Assembly: GCA_940337035.1 (NCBI GenBank)
Contig: CALNHX010003279.1
Span: 62,001-126,000 of the forward strand
Source of the DNA: Agriotes lineatus
Taxonomy: Eukaryota; Arthropoda; Insecta; Coleoptera; Elateridae
Length of the DNA: 64,000 nucleotides
Reading direction: 5' to 3'
This document shows positions 1-10,653 of the stretch, in pieces. The stretch's first letter is position 1, and each line of letters starts with the position of its first letter. The notes beneath the pieces are model-generated. The model saw only the letters and a program-made list of their open reading frames with translations, was not told the DNA's origin and did not search any database. Made by a program: the position numbers and the translations under genes.

Positions 1-51
1 GTAAAGTATTAGAAAAAGGTAAAACTTCGAGAATGGATTTCTATTTTTATT

Positions 52-1290
52 ACTTCCCTCGTCTAAAAGACGAAGGAAGTATTGTAATCGCGAAATAATC
101 ACCTTCCGAGATTTCTTCAGATCTTCACATTTCAGAATGCCTTGATGACGAAAAACAGGTTTTCTCAAGTCCGTCTGTCTGTCTATCTGTCTCTCTGTAT
201 GTCTGTCTGTCTGTCTGTCTGCCTGTCTGCTTGTTGGCAGTATAGCTCAAAAAGTATTTGTCGGAGAAAGACGATTTTTATAGATCTACCTCGTAAGAAA
301 CCGGTACAATTTCATACAAATATATACAGGGTGAGCACCTTAAAAAAATTAATTTTTGTTTTTATTTGCGTTAAGTGGGAAATAGATTAAAGCAGTAATT
401 TGCACATAGAGCGGGCCTTACACTTGACGAAAATAGACCCCAACAACCCAAAAAATTCAAAAAGTTTCAACAATAACACCGCTTAAATAGAGCCGCGCGT
501 TGCACACATATCAGCGCGCTGCATGGCGCATTTAAATCTATCTGATTACCGACGATTGTATCCCCAGGTGATGTAGCTGGAATCCCTTCCAGGTAATTTT
601 TTTAATTTGATAATTGATTTAATTTGCATAAGCAAGTATTAAGATATTGTTAGCTCTATTTTTCTTTGACTTTTAGGCCGCGAGCCGCATAAATGCGTAA
701 ATCCCAAACCTTCAAATAGACGGGAGACACATATTTGGGCGAGACATCGACGTATATCGGAAAAACTATTGCACATAAATATATACATCTTGCGTATGAT
801 ATGTTTAAAAATGAATAAAGAAATTTTTAGTGAAAGAATTATCTACATTGGTTTATTGATGTAAAAAATATAATGAGTTTTCTTAAGATATGCCCGGCGA
901 GAAGAGTAAGCCAGTTGAAACTCAACGATATGAACAGGACTCCGTAGAGTAGAAAGAAATTGGTCGGTAGATTTGCTCGCAGTCGCAAATGCCGCTGTTC
1001 AAATAACTCCGGTAACGGATTTTTTTATTTGAAAATTTATTTAATTTATTAGAAATGTGAAGATATTTTTACTCCTATCTTAATTTCATTTTTAAAATTA
1101 TTTAGTGTCACAATGTCGACGGGGGAAGTTCTAGGTAAAGCCTTTACAGATTTTTTTTAATTTGAAAACGTAAAAGTATTACAATTTGGAAGTTTTTATT
1201 CAATTTTAGGAAAATTTTGATAACACAAGTAAATAGATCTTGTGATATGTAAATGTTTGAAATTCAGTAATAAAAATTTTTTTCTTTAAA
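52..1290 (-). repeat. Interspersed repeat family A, left copy
   Basis: Non-coding repeat that reappears in inverted orientation at 58860-60015. Matching landmarks in the same order are a terminal hairpin (52-80, arms around TTCGTC/GACGAA), a TCTG microsatellite (about 172-225), a GGGTGA..CCTTAAAAA block near 330, and a block with TGTCACAATGTCGACG near 1110. Inside are two or three degenerate units of the form GGTAA-poly(T)-AATTTGAAAA-TTTAATTT that look like repeated intron starts. The hairpin plus CAGA/TCTG tract recalls other insect repeats, such as the one ending near 24190. The class is unknown to me. Confidence 0.6.
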
Positions 1291-1429
1291 CGGCAGTAAA
1301 ATATGGCATTATACTGCTGGATTGATGATGCTAAACTGTCATTATCTGCCGCTGACGAGATCAAGTAATTTTCTTCGAATTTTGTTCACAAAGTTGTAAA
1401 TAATTTGTTATAAAAACGTTTGAAAAGAA

Positions 1430-1800
1430 GCTGCGTGGCGCAGATGGGTAAGCGCCAGGCTTGCATTAAGCAAGTCCTCGGTTCGAATCCCGCTGGGGTA
1501 GAAATTTTTCCGTATTCTTGGTGATTAGAATCGGGCTCAGTGAAACCATTCACAGTTGGGCACCAAATTAACTGTGCTCTACTCAGAACCACAGACCTAA
1601 GAAATAGAGTAACAAGGTCAACACATCACCAAGACACACAACTCACACAATGGTTGCTGCGCAAGCACCAAAGGCGCGCTCCAACTCTGTCCGGGGCCAG
1701 TTGAGCATTGTACCGCCAGATGCCAGCGAATAAAGCACCAGCCTTTACACCGCAAGGTCAATGAGGTTACAAATTATACATACATACATACATACATAAA
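1430..1800 (+). repeat. tRNA-derived SINE
   Basis: The head (1430-1502) is tRNA-like: an A box TGGCGCAGATGGG at 1436 and a perfect B box GGTTCGAATCC at 1480, spaced as in a tRNA, so it could be read by RNA polymerase III. A 280-bp unrelated body follows, and the element ends in an (ACAT)n tail at 1779-1798. Head, body and simple-repeat tail together define a SINE. The anticodon loop is not clean (no T at position 33), so I do not call a functional tRNA gene. Confidence 0.85.
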
Positions 1801-1814
1801 AACCTTCGAAGAAA

Positions 1815-2510
1815 AAGTACTATATGTCATTCGGAGCAAAAGTATCTTTATGTGGCTCGGCTGTACTTATCTGCCTCGCAAGCTCGGCAGATAACCCGTC
1901 CAGCCTCGCCACATAAAATATAGCTTTTGCTCCTAATAACATAATATACTATTATCCGCAAACGTTTATGTGCCTAATCACATAAAATCGTTGCTCTCTT
2001 TCTTTCTTTCTATGTTTGTTCGCTATCTCCTCCGAAGATACTAGACCGATTAAATTGTATGATGGCTTAAAATTTTGCAAATTTGTAGACTTAGATCGTA
2101 GGCCGGTTTTTATTTTCAAAAATAGTACGAAAAAGTTTTAATTCAATTAAATCCTTTAAGCAGCGGAGTGGAGCATCTTTTGCCGTGGGTTATGGTGTGA
2201 CAGCTGCTGTGGCAGTGTGCTATTAGCTCGGGTGATTCAGTATGTTCATATATCATTATAGTAGCGCGTTATTTAAACAACCGAGGTTCAATTCCCGGCC
2301 GATGCATTCTTTTTTTTTAAATTTATATTAATGAAATTTATCTGAATACGTTTGCGGATAAAATAGTATATGTTATTCCGAGTAAAAGTGACATCATGTG
2401 GCTTAGCTGAATTATTTGCCTAACTGACGTTCGGCTAAATAAACTTCAGCTTCGCCACATAAAGTATCACTTTTACTCCTAATAACATAATCTACTATTT
2501 ACTTATTTTA
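1815..2510. repeat. Pair of fold-back (hairpin) repeats with mirrored borders
   Basis: Two hairpin units of about 140 bp lie at 1818-1950 and 2363-2505. Each folds on itself: GGAGCAAAAG..CTTTTGCTCC in the first and GAGTAAAAGTG..CACTTTTACTC in the second, with an inner TATGTGG/CCACATA pairing. They face each other through TATCCGCAAACGT (1953-1965) and ACGTTTGCGGATA (2348-2360), so the ~380-bp spacer is bounded by inverted repeats. The spacer carries a degenerate tRNA B-box-like string, GGTTCAATTCCC, near 2287. I infer a compound MITE or two fold-back elements. Confidence 0.55.
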
Positions 2511-2863
2511 AGTATATTGAAATATTTTTAGAATCAGTTATTTAAAAAACAGACTCGAATTGATGAACACAGTTTCTTTGTTTGTCAGTACAAACTAGAT
2601 ATTTAGAGAAAGAGTAGACCATCTGTGGTGGTTTACTGCAGTGGCATCGCTAGCATGTTATTTGTTTTTCGAACCATTCAACCAGAAAAAAAGAGCCAAA
2701 AAACAAACGACATACGAGCCAGGCCACTGGTTTACTGAAATATGGAATACTTGTTCTGTTACTCTAGTTGAAAGCATTGAGAAAGGTGAACGGTATTACT
2801 TGTGTTGCGTGTTTAGATATTTTGAAGTAGTGTCGTACGTATTTTCAAATTGTAAAGCATAAA
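2511..2863. other. No recognisable feature
   Basis: AT-rich sequence. A 73-codon frame at 2641-2862 has no recognisable motif, and I treat it as chance. It lies directly upstream of the broken gene starting at 2864, so it could include that gene's 5' flank. Confidence 0.4.
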
Positions 2864-4230
2864 ATGGCCCCAACGTCAAATGTTATTCGTAAAAAAGACA
2901 AAATATTTTTCATAGGAAATGATGCACATCAAATTATTGGTAGCAAGTGGCCCTCAAACAAGCAAGTATTAAAAGTATTTTTTTTAATATGCATATAGTT
3001 AAATTGAATTTACGCGAAAATGCAAAATTAATTATTCAAGAAGTAGTTGTGTTTTGGCAAAAAGCGCAGATTCCAACTAAGAAAAAACATCATTCCGTAT
3101 AAAAGCTGGAATCATTATTCTCTGAATAAAGGGGTCTACAAAAACGACGAAATAAAAGAATGGAAACTCAAAAAAGGAAGTGACAACCATTTTTTGGAAA
3201 ATTATATTACCTGTTCGATATCGCACATGCAAACACTCTACATTTAATAGATGTAGAAGACTATAAACAGTTTTTGCTTCATCAAAGTCAAAAAGGGCGA
3301 CCAGCTTGTATGCTTAGTGTTGATATCAGGTTACATCAACAAGAGAAAAGAACTGAACAACAATTGAAAGAAGCAGACAGAAGAAGAAAACGAACTTACG
3401 AAGAGATGGAAAATTTAAGTAAGTATGGAATTGTTTACCTAATAATAAAAGATTTGGTTACGATATACACAAATTAAATACCTTCACGTTTTCATAGTAT
3501 ATAAAGATAATTATGATGTAAACTATCTAACTATCATTGTTTTTTTATCGAACAGTGCCATTTGAAAATAATTATTGCAAAACATATTTTAAGACGATTT
3601 GTAATTAAGGTTTTATGGTAACTATCTATTTCAGTTGAAACTGTTGATTACGGTATTTTACCTTCAACATCGTCAAGTACAAGTACTTCTAGTACTTTAA
3701 GTATTCTTGATACATCTCACAAAATCGTCGTTAAGGTACAACCAGGTCCTTCTGGTGCTGCAATAAGAGGTACTGAGGAATTTATTACACCAAGACTTGC
3801 TGTGGTATTGGACAGATGTAAAATAAGTGATAAAAATGCAATGCACCTTTTAATAGCAGCTGCAAAAATATTTGGAGTAGATGTAAATAATTTATTAATT
3901 GAGCGATCATCAATATTTATCAAAGTCGAGGACGACTTAGAACAGAATACGCAGAAAAACTGCGAGCTGAATTCGATTTATCTGAAATGGGTGTAGTTGT
4001 AGTTCCCTGGGACGGAAAAATTCTTCCAGCATTAACAAGAAGAGACCATGTTGACCGGTTACCTATAATTTTATAGTATAGAGGTTCTCAGAATCTGCTT
4101 GGTGTCCCTGTATTAACATCTAGTACTGGAAAGGATCAAGCTACAGCAGTTTATGAAGCGCTCCAAGAATGGGGTGTTGGAGATAGAGTTCAAGCTCTGT
4201 GCTGTGATACGACTGAATCTAACACTGCGA
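2864..4230 (+). pseudogene. Broken multi-exon transposon-like gene, family not identified
   Basis: Reading starts at ATG 2864 (MAPTSNVIRKKDK..) and continues in shifting frames: a segment around 2990-3100 (VKLNLRENAKLIIQEV, FWQKAQIPTK), then 3270-3418 with a charged stretch ending MENLS. There is a good intron at 3419-3634 (GTAAGT..TTTCAG). The next exon runs TVDYGILPSTSSS, a serine/threonine-rich linker, RLAVVLDRCKISDKNA and GVPVLTSSTGKDQATAV, and ends at CCDTTESNTA. The frame changes several times and has stops near 3108 and 4073, so the gene is dead. The D-T-T-x-S-N motif recalls hAT-like transposase cores, but I cannot place the family. From memory, similar multi-copy proteins occur in aphids and Hydra. 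A MITE cuts the gene at 4235. Confidence 0.55.
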
Positions 4231-4234
4231 TTTA

Positions 4235-4396
4235 CAGTGTTTTCCGATTGCTTTTCACCATGTATCAATTGTGTTTTACTTTATCTCAAATGCCTTTCCC
4301 TCTTGTCAACACTTGTCAATATTGACAAGAGTGAATTACATTTGACAAACAGTGAAACACAATTGATACGTGGTAAATAGCAACCGTAAGACACTG
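4235..4396. mobile_element. MITE, 162 bp, TA target duplication
   Basis: Near-perfect palindrome with ~48-bp terminal inverted repeats starting CAGTGTTTTCCG / ending ..GACACTG. TA dinucleotides flank it on both sides (4233-4234 and 4397-4398), as expected for Tc1/mariner-mobilised elements. The centre holds a second small palindrome (TTGTCAA..TTGACAA). It sits directly after the codons for ESNTA of the broken gene at 2864-4230, so it inserted into that coding sequence. No coding capacity. Confidence 0.8.
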
Positions 4397-4398
4397 TA

Positions 4399-4671
4399 AA
4401 GAAGCCTGTGTAATACCGACGGGGCCACAATTATAAAGGGTGTTTACGGTCTTGTGATTTTATTTTTAAGGGATGATTAAACACCTTAAAAGAAGGTCAT
4501 TAACGCCAAAATGCCTTAACAAAAGTTGTATACCTAATAAGAGAGATATGAATTTTGAAAATTTTCTTTTAGATTTTATTTTCTTATTTTTAAAGAGTGA
4601 TTAAACATACTAAATTAAATTAAACAAATACACAGTTTATTTTAATTCTTATTTTTATTAAGAAAACCACC
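4399..4671. other. AT-rich flank between MITE and mariner relic
   Basis: Contains two similar strings, a GGGTGTTTACGG near 4439 and GAGTGATTAAACAT near 4597, which could be eroded ends of the mariner-type element that follows. No gene seen. Confidence 0.35.
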
Positions 4672-5250
4672 TTACACTAGGTGTTCGAAGTTATCGCCAT
4701 GTTGTTGAACGCAAAGTCTCGCTCGACGTATACGTGAGTTGGCATAACTTACAGGGCCTAGATCTTGCCGTCGAATTGTTGTCGCAGCTGCTTCAACGCG
4801 GTTATGAAGATCATCTAAATCAATTATTTTGTTGGTGTATACCATGGTCTTCATAAGGCCCCATAAATAAAAGTCGTAGGGTATTAAGGTCGGGTTACCG
4901 TGGAGGCCATGGAACAGGACCACCTCGGCCAATCCATTTATTTTCGAATACATTATCCAGATGTTGGCGAACTATACGATTAAAATGCGGCGGTGCACCA
5001 TCTTGAACAAACCACATTTGTTGACGTACATTCAAAGGCACTTCTTCTAGCAGTTCTAGAAAATTATTTGGCAAAAAAAAGAGATAATCATTTCCAGTCA
5101 ATCGGTTTGGCAACACAAAAGGGCCAGTAAGTTGTCGGTTGACCAATCCGACACAAACGTTTATCGCAAATCTGTGCTGGAAATGATTACGACGAACAGC
5201 ATGTGGATTTGCAACTGCCCAGATATGAGTATTATCAAAGAATATAGATA
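4672..5250 (-). pseudogene. Tc1/mariner-type transposase, C-terminal part, frameshifted
   Basis: DDE transposase remnant on the minus strand. One frame (5146-4895) reads LTGPFVLPNRLTGNDY, then VRQQMWFVQDGAPPHF (the second catalytic Asp block), then WIGRGGPVPWPPR. An overlapping second frame (4953-4672) continues with NPTLIPYDFYLWGLMK, the last catalytic block (normally SPDLTPLDFFLWG), and a helical tail. The two frames overlap at 4895-4953, so one frameshift separates the catalytic blocks. The upstream portion, still readable to about 5250 (NTHIWAVANPHAVRRNHFQ), lacks a start, so the protein is N-terminally truncated. The wording of these blocks matches the insect mariner-like family of about 340 residues. 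Not active. Confidence 0.8.
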
Positions 5251-6362
5251 GGGGAAGAAGGACAGCCTTATGGGTTATTAGCGTATTATTTAAAAGCTCC
5301 TCAGTTCTTGCCTGGCCCTCAAGCAGCCGCCGCCAGTACTAATGAACTCCTTCACGGCTACGGTCGGGGACGCATTTACAGATCCCTGTCGCATTTTTCC
5401 CAAGAACGCGTCTCAGCGTTGCCAGATTGCAAGGAAGTTACAGAGTTATGATTTTAACAGCTATTTGTATAAGAGCGAAATTGGCAATTTGATTTTGCGC
5501 TCAAAATATACACAAGATTTTATACAGAGTGGAGTAATTTTCGAGGTGCCACCATTGGCATCTCGGAAACGGTAAGAGATACAACTTCGGTCAAATGGGG
5601 AAAAAGGTGCACATTTATGAGGCCAATTTATTGACACTTCTGTTTTTCCGAAAAAAACGCATAGCCTACTTGTTATAATCGAAAAACTGAAACTGGTCGA
5701 TTTTTTCAACCATGCATAACTTTTTTATTATTTCATATAATTTTAATTTTAAAAAAGAGCTTGTAGGGAATTGTAGGCTCTACAGAATAGGCCTACTTTA
5801 ATATTTTTCTGATTCGTAATTTTCGAGGTACAGCCCAAACTTACATTTTTTTAAATGGAATGGATATCAAAATTTTGAATCATTGGAAAGCTTATTTTTT
5901 TTCCTTTTCATTCATGTATGGTTTCACATACTTATTTTCACAAACTTTTAAAATATTTTATAAAACACTTTTTAATCTAGTGTGCCTTGACTGTGTTAGT
6001 TGTAAAAACAAATGAATAGTGTGCTCTGGTTGCTATGTAACAAAACAAAAGACAATTTGCAGTGAAAACTTTCTAAACATACTGCAATAAGAAATAATAA
6101 GCTACTAACTACTCAAAGTTTAATCATATGCTCAAAAGTTATTATTAGTGACTTTTATTTGATATTTTTTCCACAAATATTAAAGTTTGGCAAATGTTTT
6201 ACGTTTTATGAAAATAGGTTTTTCGGTCAGTTCTATCGTAAATAAGTCAATAGTCATAGGTCGTTACCTACTTTCGATTAATTCTTCATTAGCATCGTTC
6301 CTTACTGATGTGCTTTCCTGATAAGACGTGTCCCATTCCTTAGGCTAATTAACAGGACAGCT
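5251..6362. other. Intergenic, possible 5' end of the P-type element
   Basis: AT-rich. A 77-codon frame at 5342-5575 has no motif I know. I looked for terminal inverted repeats matching the region after 10499 and found none by eye, so the left end of the P-type element is not located. Confidence 0.4.
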
Positions 6363-6396
6363 TATAAGAATTTCTTCTGGAAATTCACATTCAGTT
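6363..6396 (+). promoter_or_regulatory. TATA box plus initiator of the P-type transposase
   Basis: TATAAGAA at 6363-6370 is followed by TCAGTT at 6391-6396. The A of the initiator (6393) is 30 bp downstream of the first T of the TATA box, the canonical arthropod spacing (consensus Inr TCAGTT/TCAKTY). It lies 90 bp upstream of the transposase start codon at 6483. Confidence 0.65.
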
Positions 6397-6482
6397 GTGC
6401 TGAAGTTTGTCTTCAGTGTTGTCGTATACTCTTTTGGCGTTTCCTTTTCCGAAATTGATCACTCGAACGCTTAATCTTAATC

Positions 6483-9400
6483 ATGGTTAATTCGTGCGTA
6501 TATTTTGAATGTAAGCGAAATCGCAGGACCGACTGCGATTTAAGCTTTTTTCGTTTTCCTATAGAAAAAGAAAGACGCGATTTGTGGTTGATTAATTGTG
6601 GCAATCCACAGCTTTTCACGTTATCTGAAGAACAATTACGTGAAAGAACTGTGTGTGCCATGCATTTTTCCGAAAAGCAGTTTATGAATTCAAGAAAAAA
6701 TAGGCTGAGTCATAATGCTGTTCCCTTAAATTACAAAACTGCCATGCAACCTGACCACGCAACATCGCCAGTGTCGCCCAAAGAACTCGCATTTAAAAAA
6801 GAGATCATGCCAAGGGTCTATGGTAAAGCGACGTCTAGTTCGGGCTCTTTTCATTTGGATGAAGATCATATTGCTTCGCCTATGCAATTAGATGCAGATA
6901 CCATACCGGATTCGTCTATGATACAGGTTAGTTCCTTTAAAAATGCCCGTTCTGTATACAGTGTGGTGATAACGTCCCGCACAAAATTCATTATTTTCTT
7001 ATTTAATGTTTTTTGGGAAAACCCCGAAACACGTCATTTTATTTTTTAAAAAGACTCAATTTTCCCCCTTATTTTGATAGATCTCCTCACCAGTTAAATG
7101 ATGATGTAAAAAAATTAGTGCCCCTCGTAGGTAACAATTGTTTTGAGAAAAATACACATGAAGTTCAAACAATTCAGAATTTATTTTTAATGAAAATAAG
7201 AGCTATGACAAAAACTACCTAATTTTGATTTTAAAACATTTACCACTGTTTCACAAATGTGTCAAAGTCAACAATTTAACGTTTCTAAGGAAACAGATGT
7301 GGTGCTTTATTTTAATTAAAAAAAAATCTGAATTTTTTGAACTTTATGTGTATTTTTCTCAAAAAATTGTTATGTGGGGTACTAATTTTTTATATCACCA
7401 TTTAACTGGCGAGATCTATCAACATAAGGGGGGAAAATGGGATTTCCATTTGAAAAAATTAATAATGACGTCATAGCGCAGAAACAAAAGCCTCCCTCAC
7501 CCTTCTATTTTTGAAAAATTTATTGTTTATTCTAATTGTCGTTACTATTTTGCTTCAAAGAATCAGAAAATAAAAAAATCGAATTTTTATGCCATACAAA
7601 ATATGATTTTCAGGGACTTCGAAAATTTCACCTAACCATGTTAGGAGGAGGGGTTTTACGATAGCGCTCAAGCAGCCGTTTTGAGGAAAACAACTATACT
7701 GTTAAATGCAAAAGAAAATATGAACAATTTCCAGTATGGGAAAGTCTATGGACGGTGCCATGTCCACTTTTTAAAGAATAAAATTGACGTGTCAGGGTTT
7801 TCCCAAAAAACATTAAATAACAAAATTATTAATTTTGTGTAGAACTTTATCACCACACTGTATAATAAAATTTTTAAATTTTCCATCGATAGTAGGTTAA
7901 CACGATGTCCGATTATAGGGGCTTAAATCTTATAGTTTCTCCAAATTTGTTGCTCGATCTTCGTGTAGGTACTAATTAAATAAGGTATAATTAGTTAAAA
8001 TTTCTTTTAAAGTTTTATTAATTAAATCAAAACTAAATCCCAAGCAGTAAGTATACAGGGTGATCAATTTTCACTTCTTTAGGAGTTTTTATTCAATAAC
8101 ACAAAATGAACAAAAGTTGGCAGTTTCATAAAATACAGAAAAATTATTGACGTTTTGAATTCTCTGATAAATTGTGTAGAAATATGTAGGCAAAACAATG
8201 AGCTTGTAAAGCATTTTAATGGAGCCTACAGCATGAAAATCTTTTCTGTTATTAGTATGTTTTATTTTTAAAAACCATATTTCAACAGGCCATGTTAGAA
8301 ATGCCAACACCTACCAAAACAAGAAAGCGCCGTAGTTCTGCTGTGCTACATCAAAAAATTGCAAAACTGCGAAGACAAGTGGCGGCAAAAAATTCACAAA
8401 TTTACCGTATGAAGAAGCAATGTGCACGAAAGGGGACTAATTTAGATGCACTGGGCTTGAAACCAAAAACCGTTCGCGTCTTTGTAAATATGCAACTTTC
8501 TCACAAATCTAAACAACCTTGGATAGAAGCTGAAAAAGAATTGACCTTAAATATGTACCACAAATCTCCAGTCCTCTACTTTTTTATGAGAGAAAAATTA
8601 AAATTTACTATGCCCTCCAAATCTACAATAGTTTCATGGTTACGGTTAAACCAACTTAATACAGGCACCAGTACGGAACTAATGAAAAAACTGGCTGTTA
8701 AAGTTAGCAGCATGACCGATGATGAAAAACAGTGTGTCGTATTACTTGACGAAATGCATTTAAAGAAAGGTCTAGAATATAATCCACGCCAAGATATGAT
8801 TGAAGGTTTCGAAGATTTAGGACATCTTGGACGGAAAAGCAAAATCGCTAGTCATGCACTAGTGTTTATGGCAAAAGGACTTATTTACAAATGGAAGATT
8901 CCTGTCAGCTTTTATGTTTCTTCAGGTACCATTAAACATGGAGAGCTATCTTCCCTCATTATTAAAAACATCGAAGAGTTACAAAGAATAGGACTTAAAG
9001 TGCGTGCTGTTACGAGTGACCAAGCTGCTACAAATAGAGCTGCATTTTTAAATCTAGGAGTTACTGCAGAACAGCCGTATTTTTTTGTCTGCGACGCAAA
9101 AATTTTTGCAATATATGACGTACCGCACTTGATAAAAAGCGTACGGAATAATCTTCTATCAAAGGATTTTTACGTGGAGGGCAAGAAAGTTTCTTGGAAA
9201 GATATCGAAGAGGCATACAAAATAGATAAATCTTCTTGTACTGTTCGAGCAGCTGTAAAAATCACGGATGCCCACATCTACCCCAATACTTTTCAGCGAA
9301 TGAGGGTTAAATTTGCAACGCAAGTGTTTTCCAACACCATGAGTGCTACGATAAGAACTGCTGTTGGAACGGGCGAGTTAAAAAGCACCAGCGCTCTGGA

Positions 9401-10498
9401 TACTGCAGAATTCGTACAGAAAATTAACTATTTATTTGCTTAAACAGTCGAATGCTGAAAGACCGTAACCCATATGCATGTGCTCTATCCGTCAACGTAC
9501 CGCGTACTGAAAATAATTTGAAAGAGTATTTGCAGTGGGTTAAGACTTGGCAAACATATACATCTAATAACAAGGTGAACCAAGGTGTTTATTGTTTTAA
9601 GGGACTTATTTTAACCATGCAGTCAGTTACGGAGCTATGGGAAGACTTAAAACAAGAAGGGTATCATTTCCTCCTGACCAGCAGACTAAACCAAGATCCT
9701 CTAGAAAATCTTTTCGCGGTCCTGAGGTATAGGGGAGGCAATTCTTCGAACCCCACAGTAAAATCTTTCCGCCAAGCACTACAGTTCAACATGCTGGTTA
9801 AATTGCAGCATCCTACAGAGAGCTCCAACTGCGAAGTTGATGAAGATGCTGTTGTCAACATGGCGAATGTTGAAGTGCCAGAAAAAGACGTCATGGGATA
9901 TGTTGAGGACATACCATATACAGTTGCTGAACAAACTGAATTAGCAGAAGATGGTGACCTCAGTTTACTCAGTGAGGTAATAGAAGTTTCAACACAACCA
10001 AATCAAGAAGCCACATTAGAATCTTGTGCGACGGTATATGTAGCTGGTTATGTCATTCATAAAACGCTTTTACGTTTTAATTGTGATCAGTGTCAAAATA
10101 TGTGCAGCCGTGACTCTGTAGTGCATCATAATGAACTGTTTTTACAGCAAAAAGACTATGGTGCGGGCGACTGTGTTATTTACCTAAAAAAACCTTCAAG
10201 TATTTTAATAAAAATAGTTACAATGTTACTTAAACATTTTGAATATTATTTTAAAAATAGTAAGTCGTGTGTAAGTTTTAAGAAAACATTATTAGCATAT
10301 AGTGTAAATAAAGTGAAAATTTTAGTACCAGGGTGGCTTAACGAGCAAGACACATGTTACTCTCATAAACTGTTTTTAATTAATCATTTAATTACGTGCA
10401 AACTCCATAAAACGTTGAAATGGCTATCGCAAGATTTAAGGACTACAAACCAGTCTGGTACACGCAACAAAAAAATACAACATTTAAGTAATGTTTAA
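6483..10498 (+). CDS. P-element-type (THAP domain) transposase, two exons, one frameshift
   Basis: Exon 1 (6483-6926) encodes a THAP zinc-finger domain: SCVYFEC near residues 4-10, a conserved W/P/F core and C-x2-H in TVCAMHF, followed by a linker. The intron 6927-8288 (CAG/GTTAGT .. CAACAG/GCC) is phase 0 and joins IQ to AMLEMPTPTKTRKRR. Exon 2 has a basic coiled segment (LHQKIAKLRRQVAAKN), an RNase-H-like core with LLDEMHLKKG (Asp codon 8748), TSDQAATNRAAF (Asp codon 9018) and YDVPHLIKSVRNN, and then DPLENLFAVLR with the acidic Glu (codon 9704). It ends with YVAGYVIHKT..CDQC. Near 9436 the frame shifts (consistent with loss of one base between NYLF and LNSRMLKDRN), so the full product of about 885 residues cannot be made as it stands. 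Apart from that, all catalytic residues are present. THAP9/Drosophila P transposases cut and paste DNA in the nucleus, with GTP as cofactor in Drosophila. Confidence 0.88.
6959..7860. mobile_element. Fold-back transposon inside the transposase intron
   Basis: About 95-bp terminal inverted repeats: CAGTGTGGTGATAACG at 6959 and CACCACACTG ending at 7860, with CATTAAATAA/TTATTTAATG and AACACGTCA/TGACGTGTC pairing inside. TA (or TATA, 6955-6958 and 7861-7864) flanks both sides. A second inverted repeat is nested within (about 7062-7130 against 7376-7440, e.g. GATAGATCTC/GAGATCTATC). It has no transposase, so it is non-autonomous. Its inner part (about 7500-7770) is homologous, in inverted orientation, to 23090-23350. 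Confidence 0.8.
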
Positions 10499-10634
10499 AG
10501 CTTAAAAAATGTACGTTTATATGCTTACAGATATATTTGCGTACTTCCTATTCTTTGTAACTTTGTATATTATATTGTTTTATTGTATGTAATATTTACA
10601 CCTTGAAAATCTCATTTATTGAATATATATATAT
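10499..10634. other. 3' flank of the P-type element
   Basis: AT-rich sequence with a TA microsatellite at 10623-10637 at the junction with the next LINE. No clear AATAAA and no terminal inverted repeat seen. The P-type element may have lost its right end when the LINE inserted. Confidence 0.4.
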
Positions 10635-10653
10635 ATACATAGCACTAGCAGGC

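Noticed and set aside
142..390. Frame with repeated LSVCLSVC
   Set aside because: Translation of the TCTG microsatellite in a repeat element.
2230..2312. tRNA-like string with GGTTCAATTCCCGGCC
   Set aside because: Only the B-box region fits; no acceptor stem or A box at the right distance.
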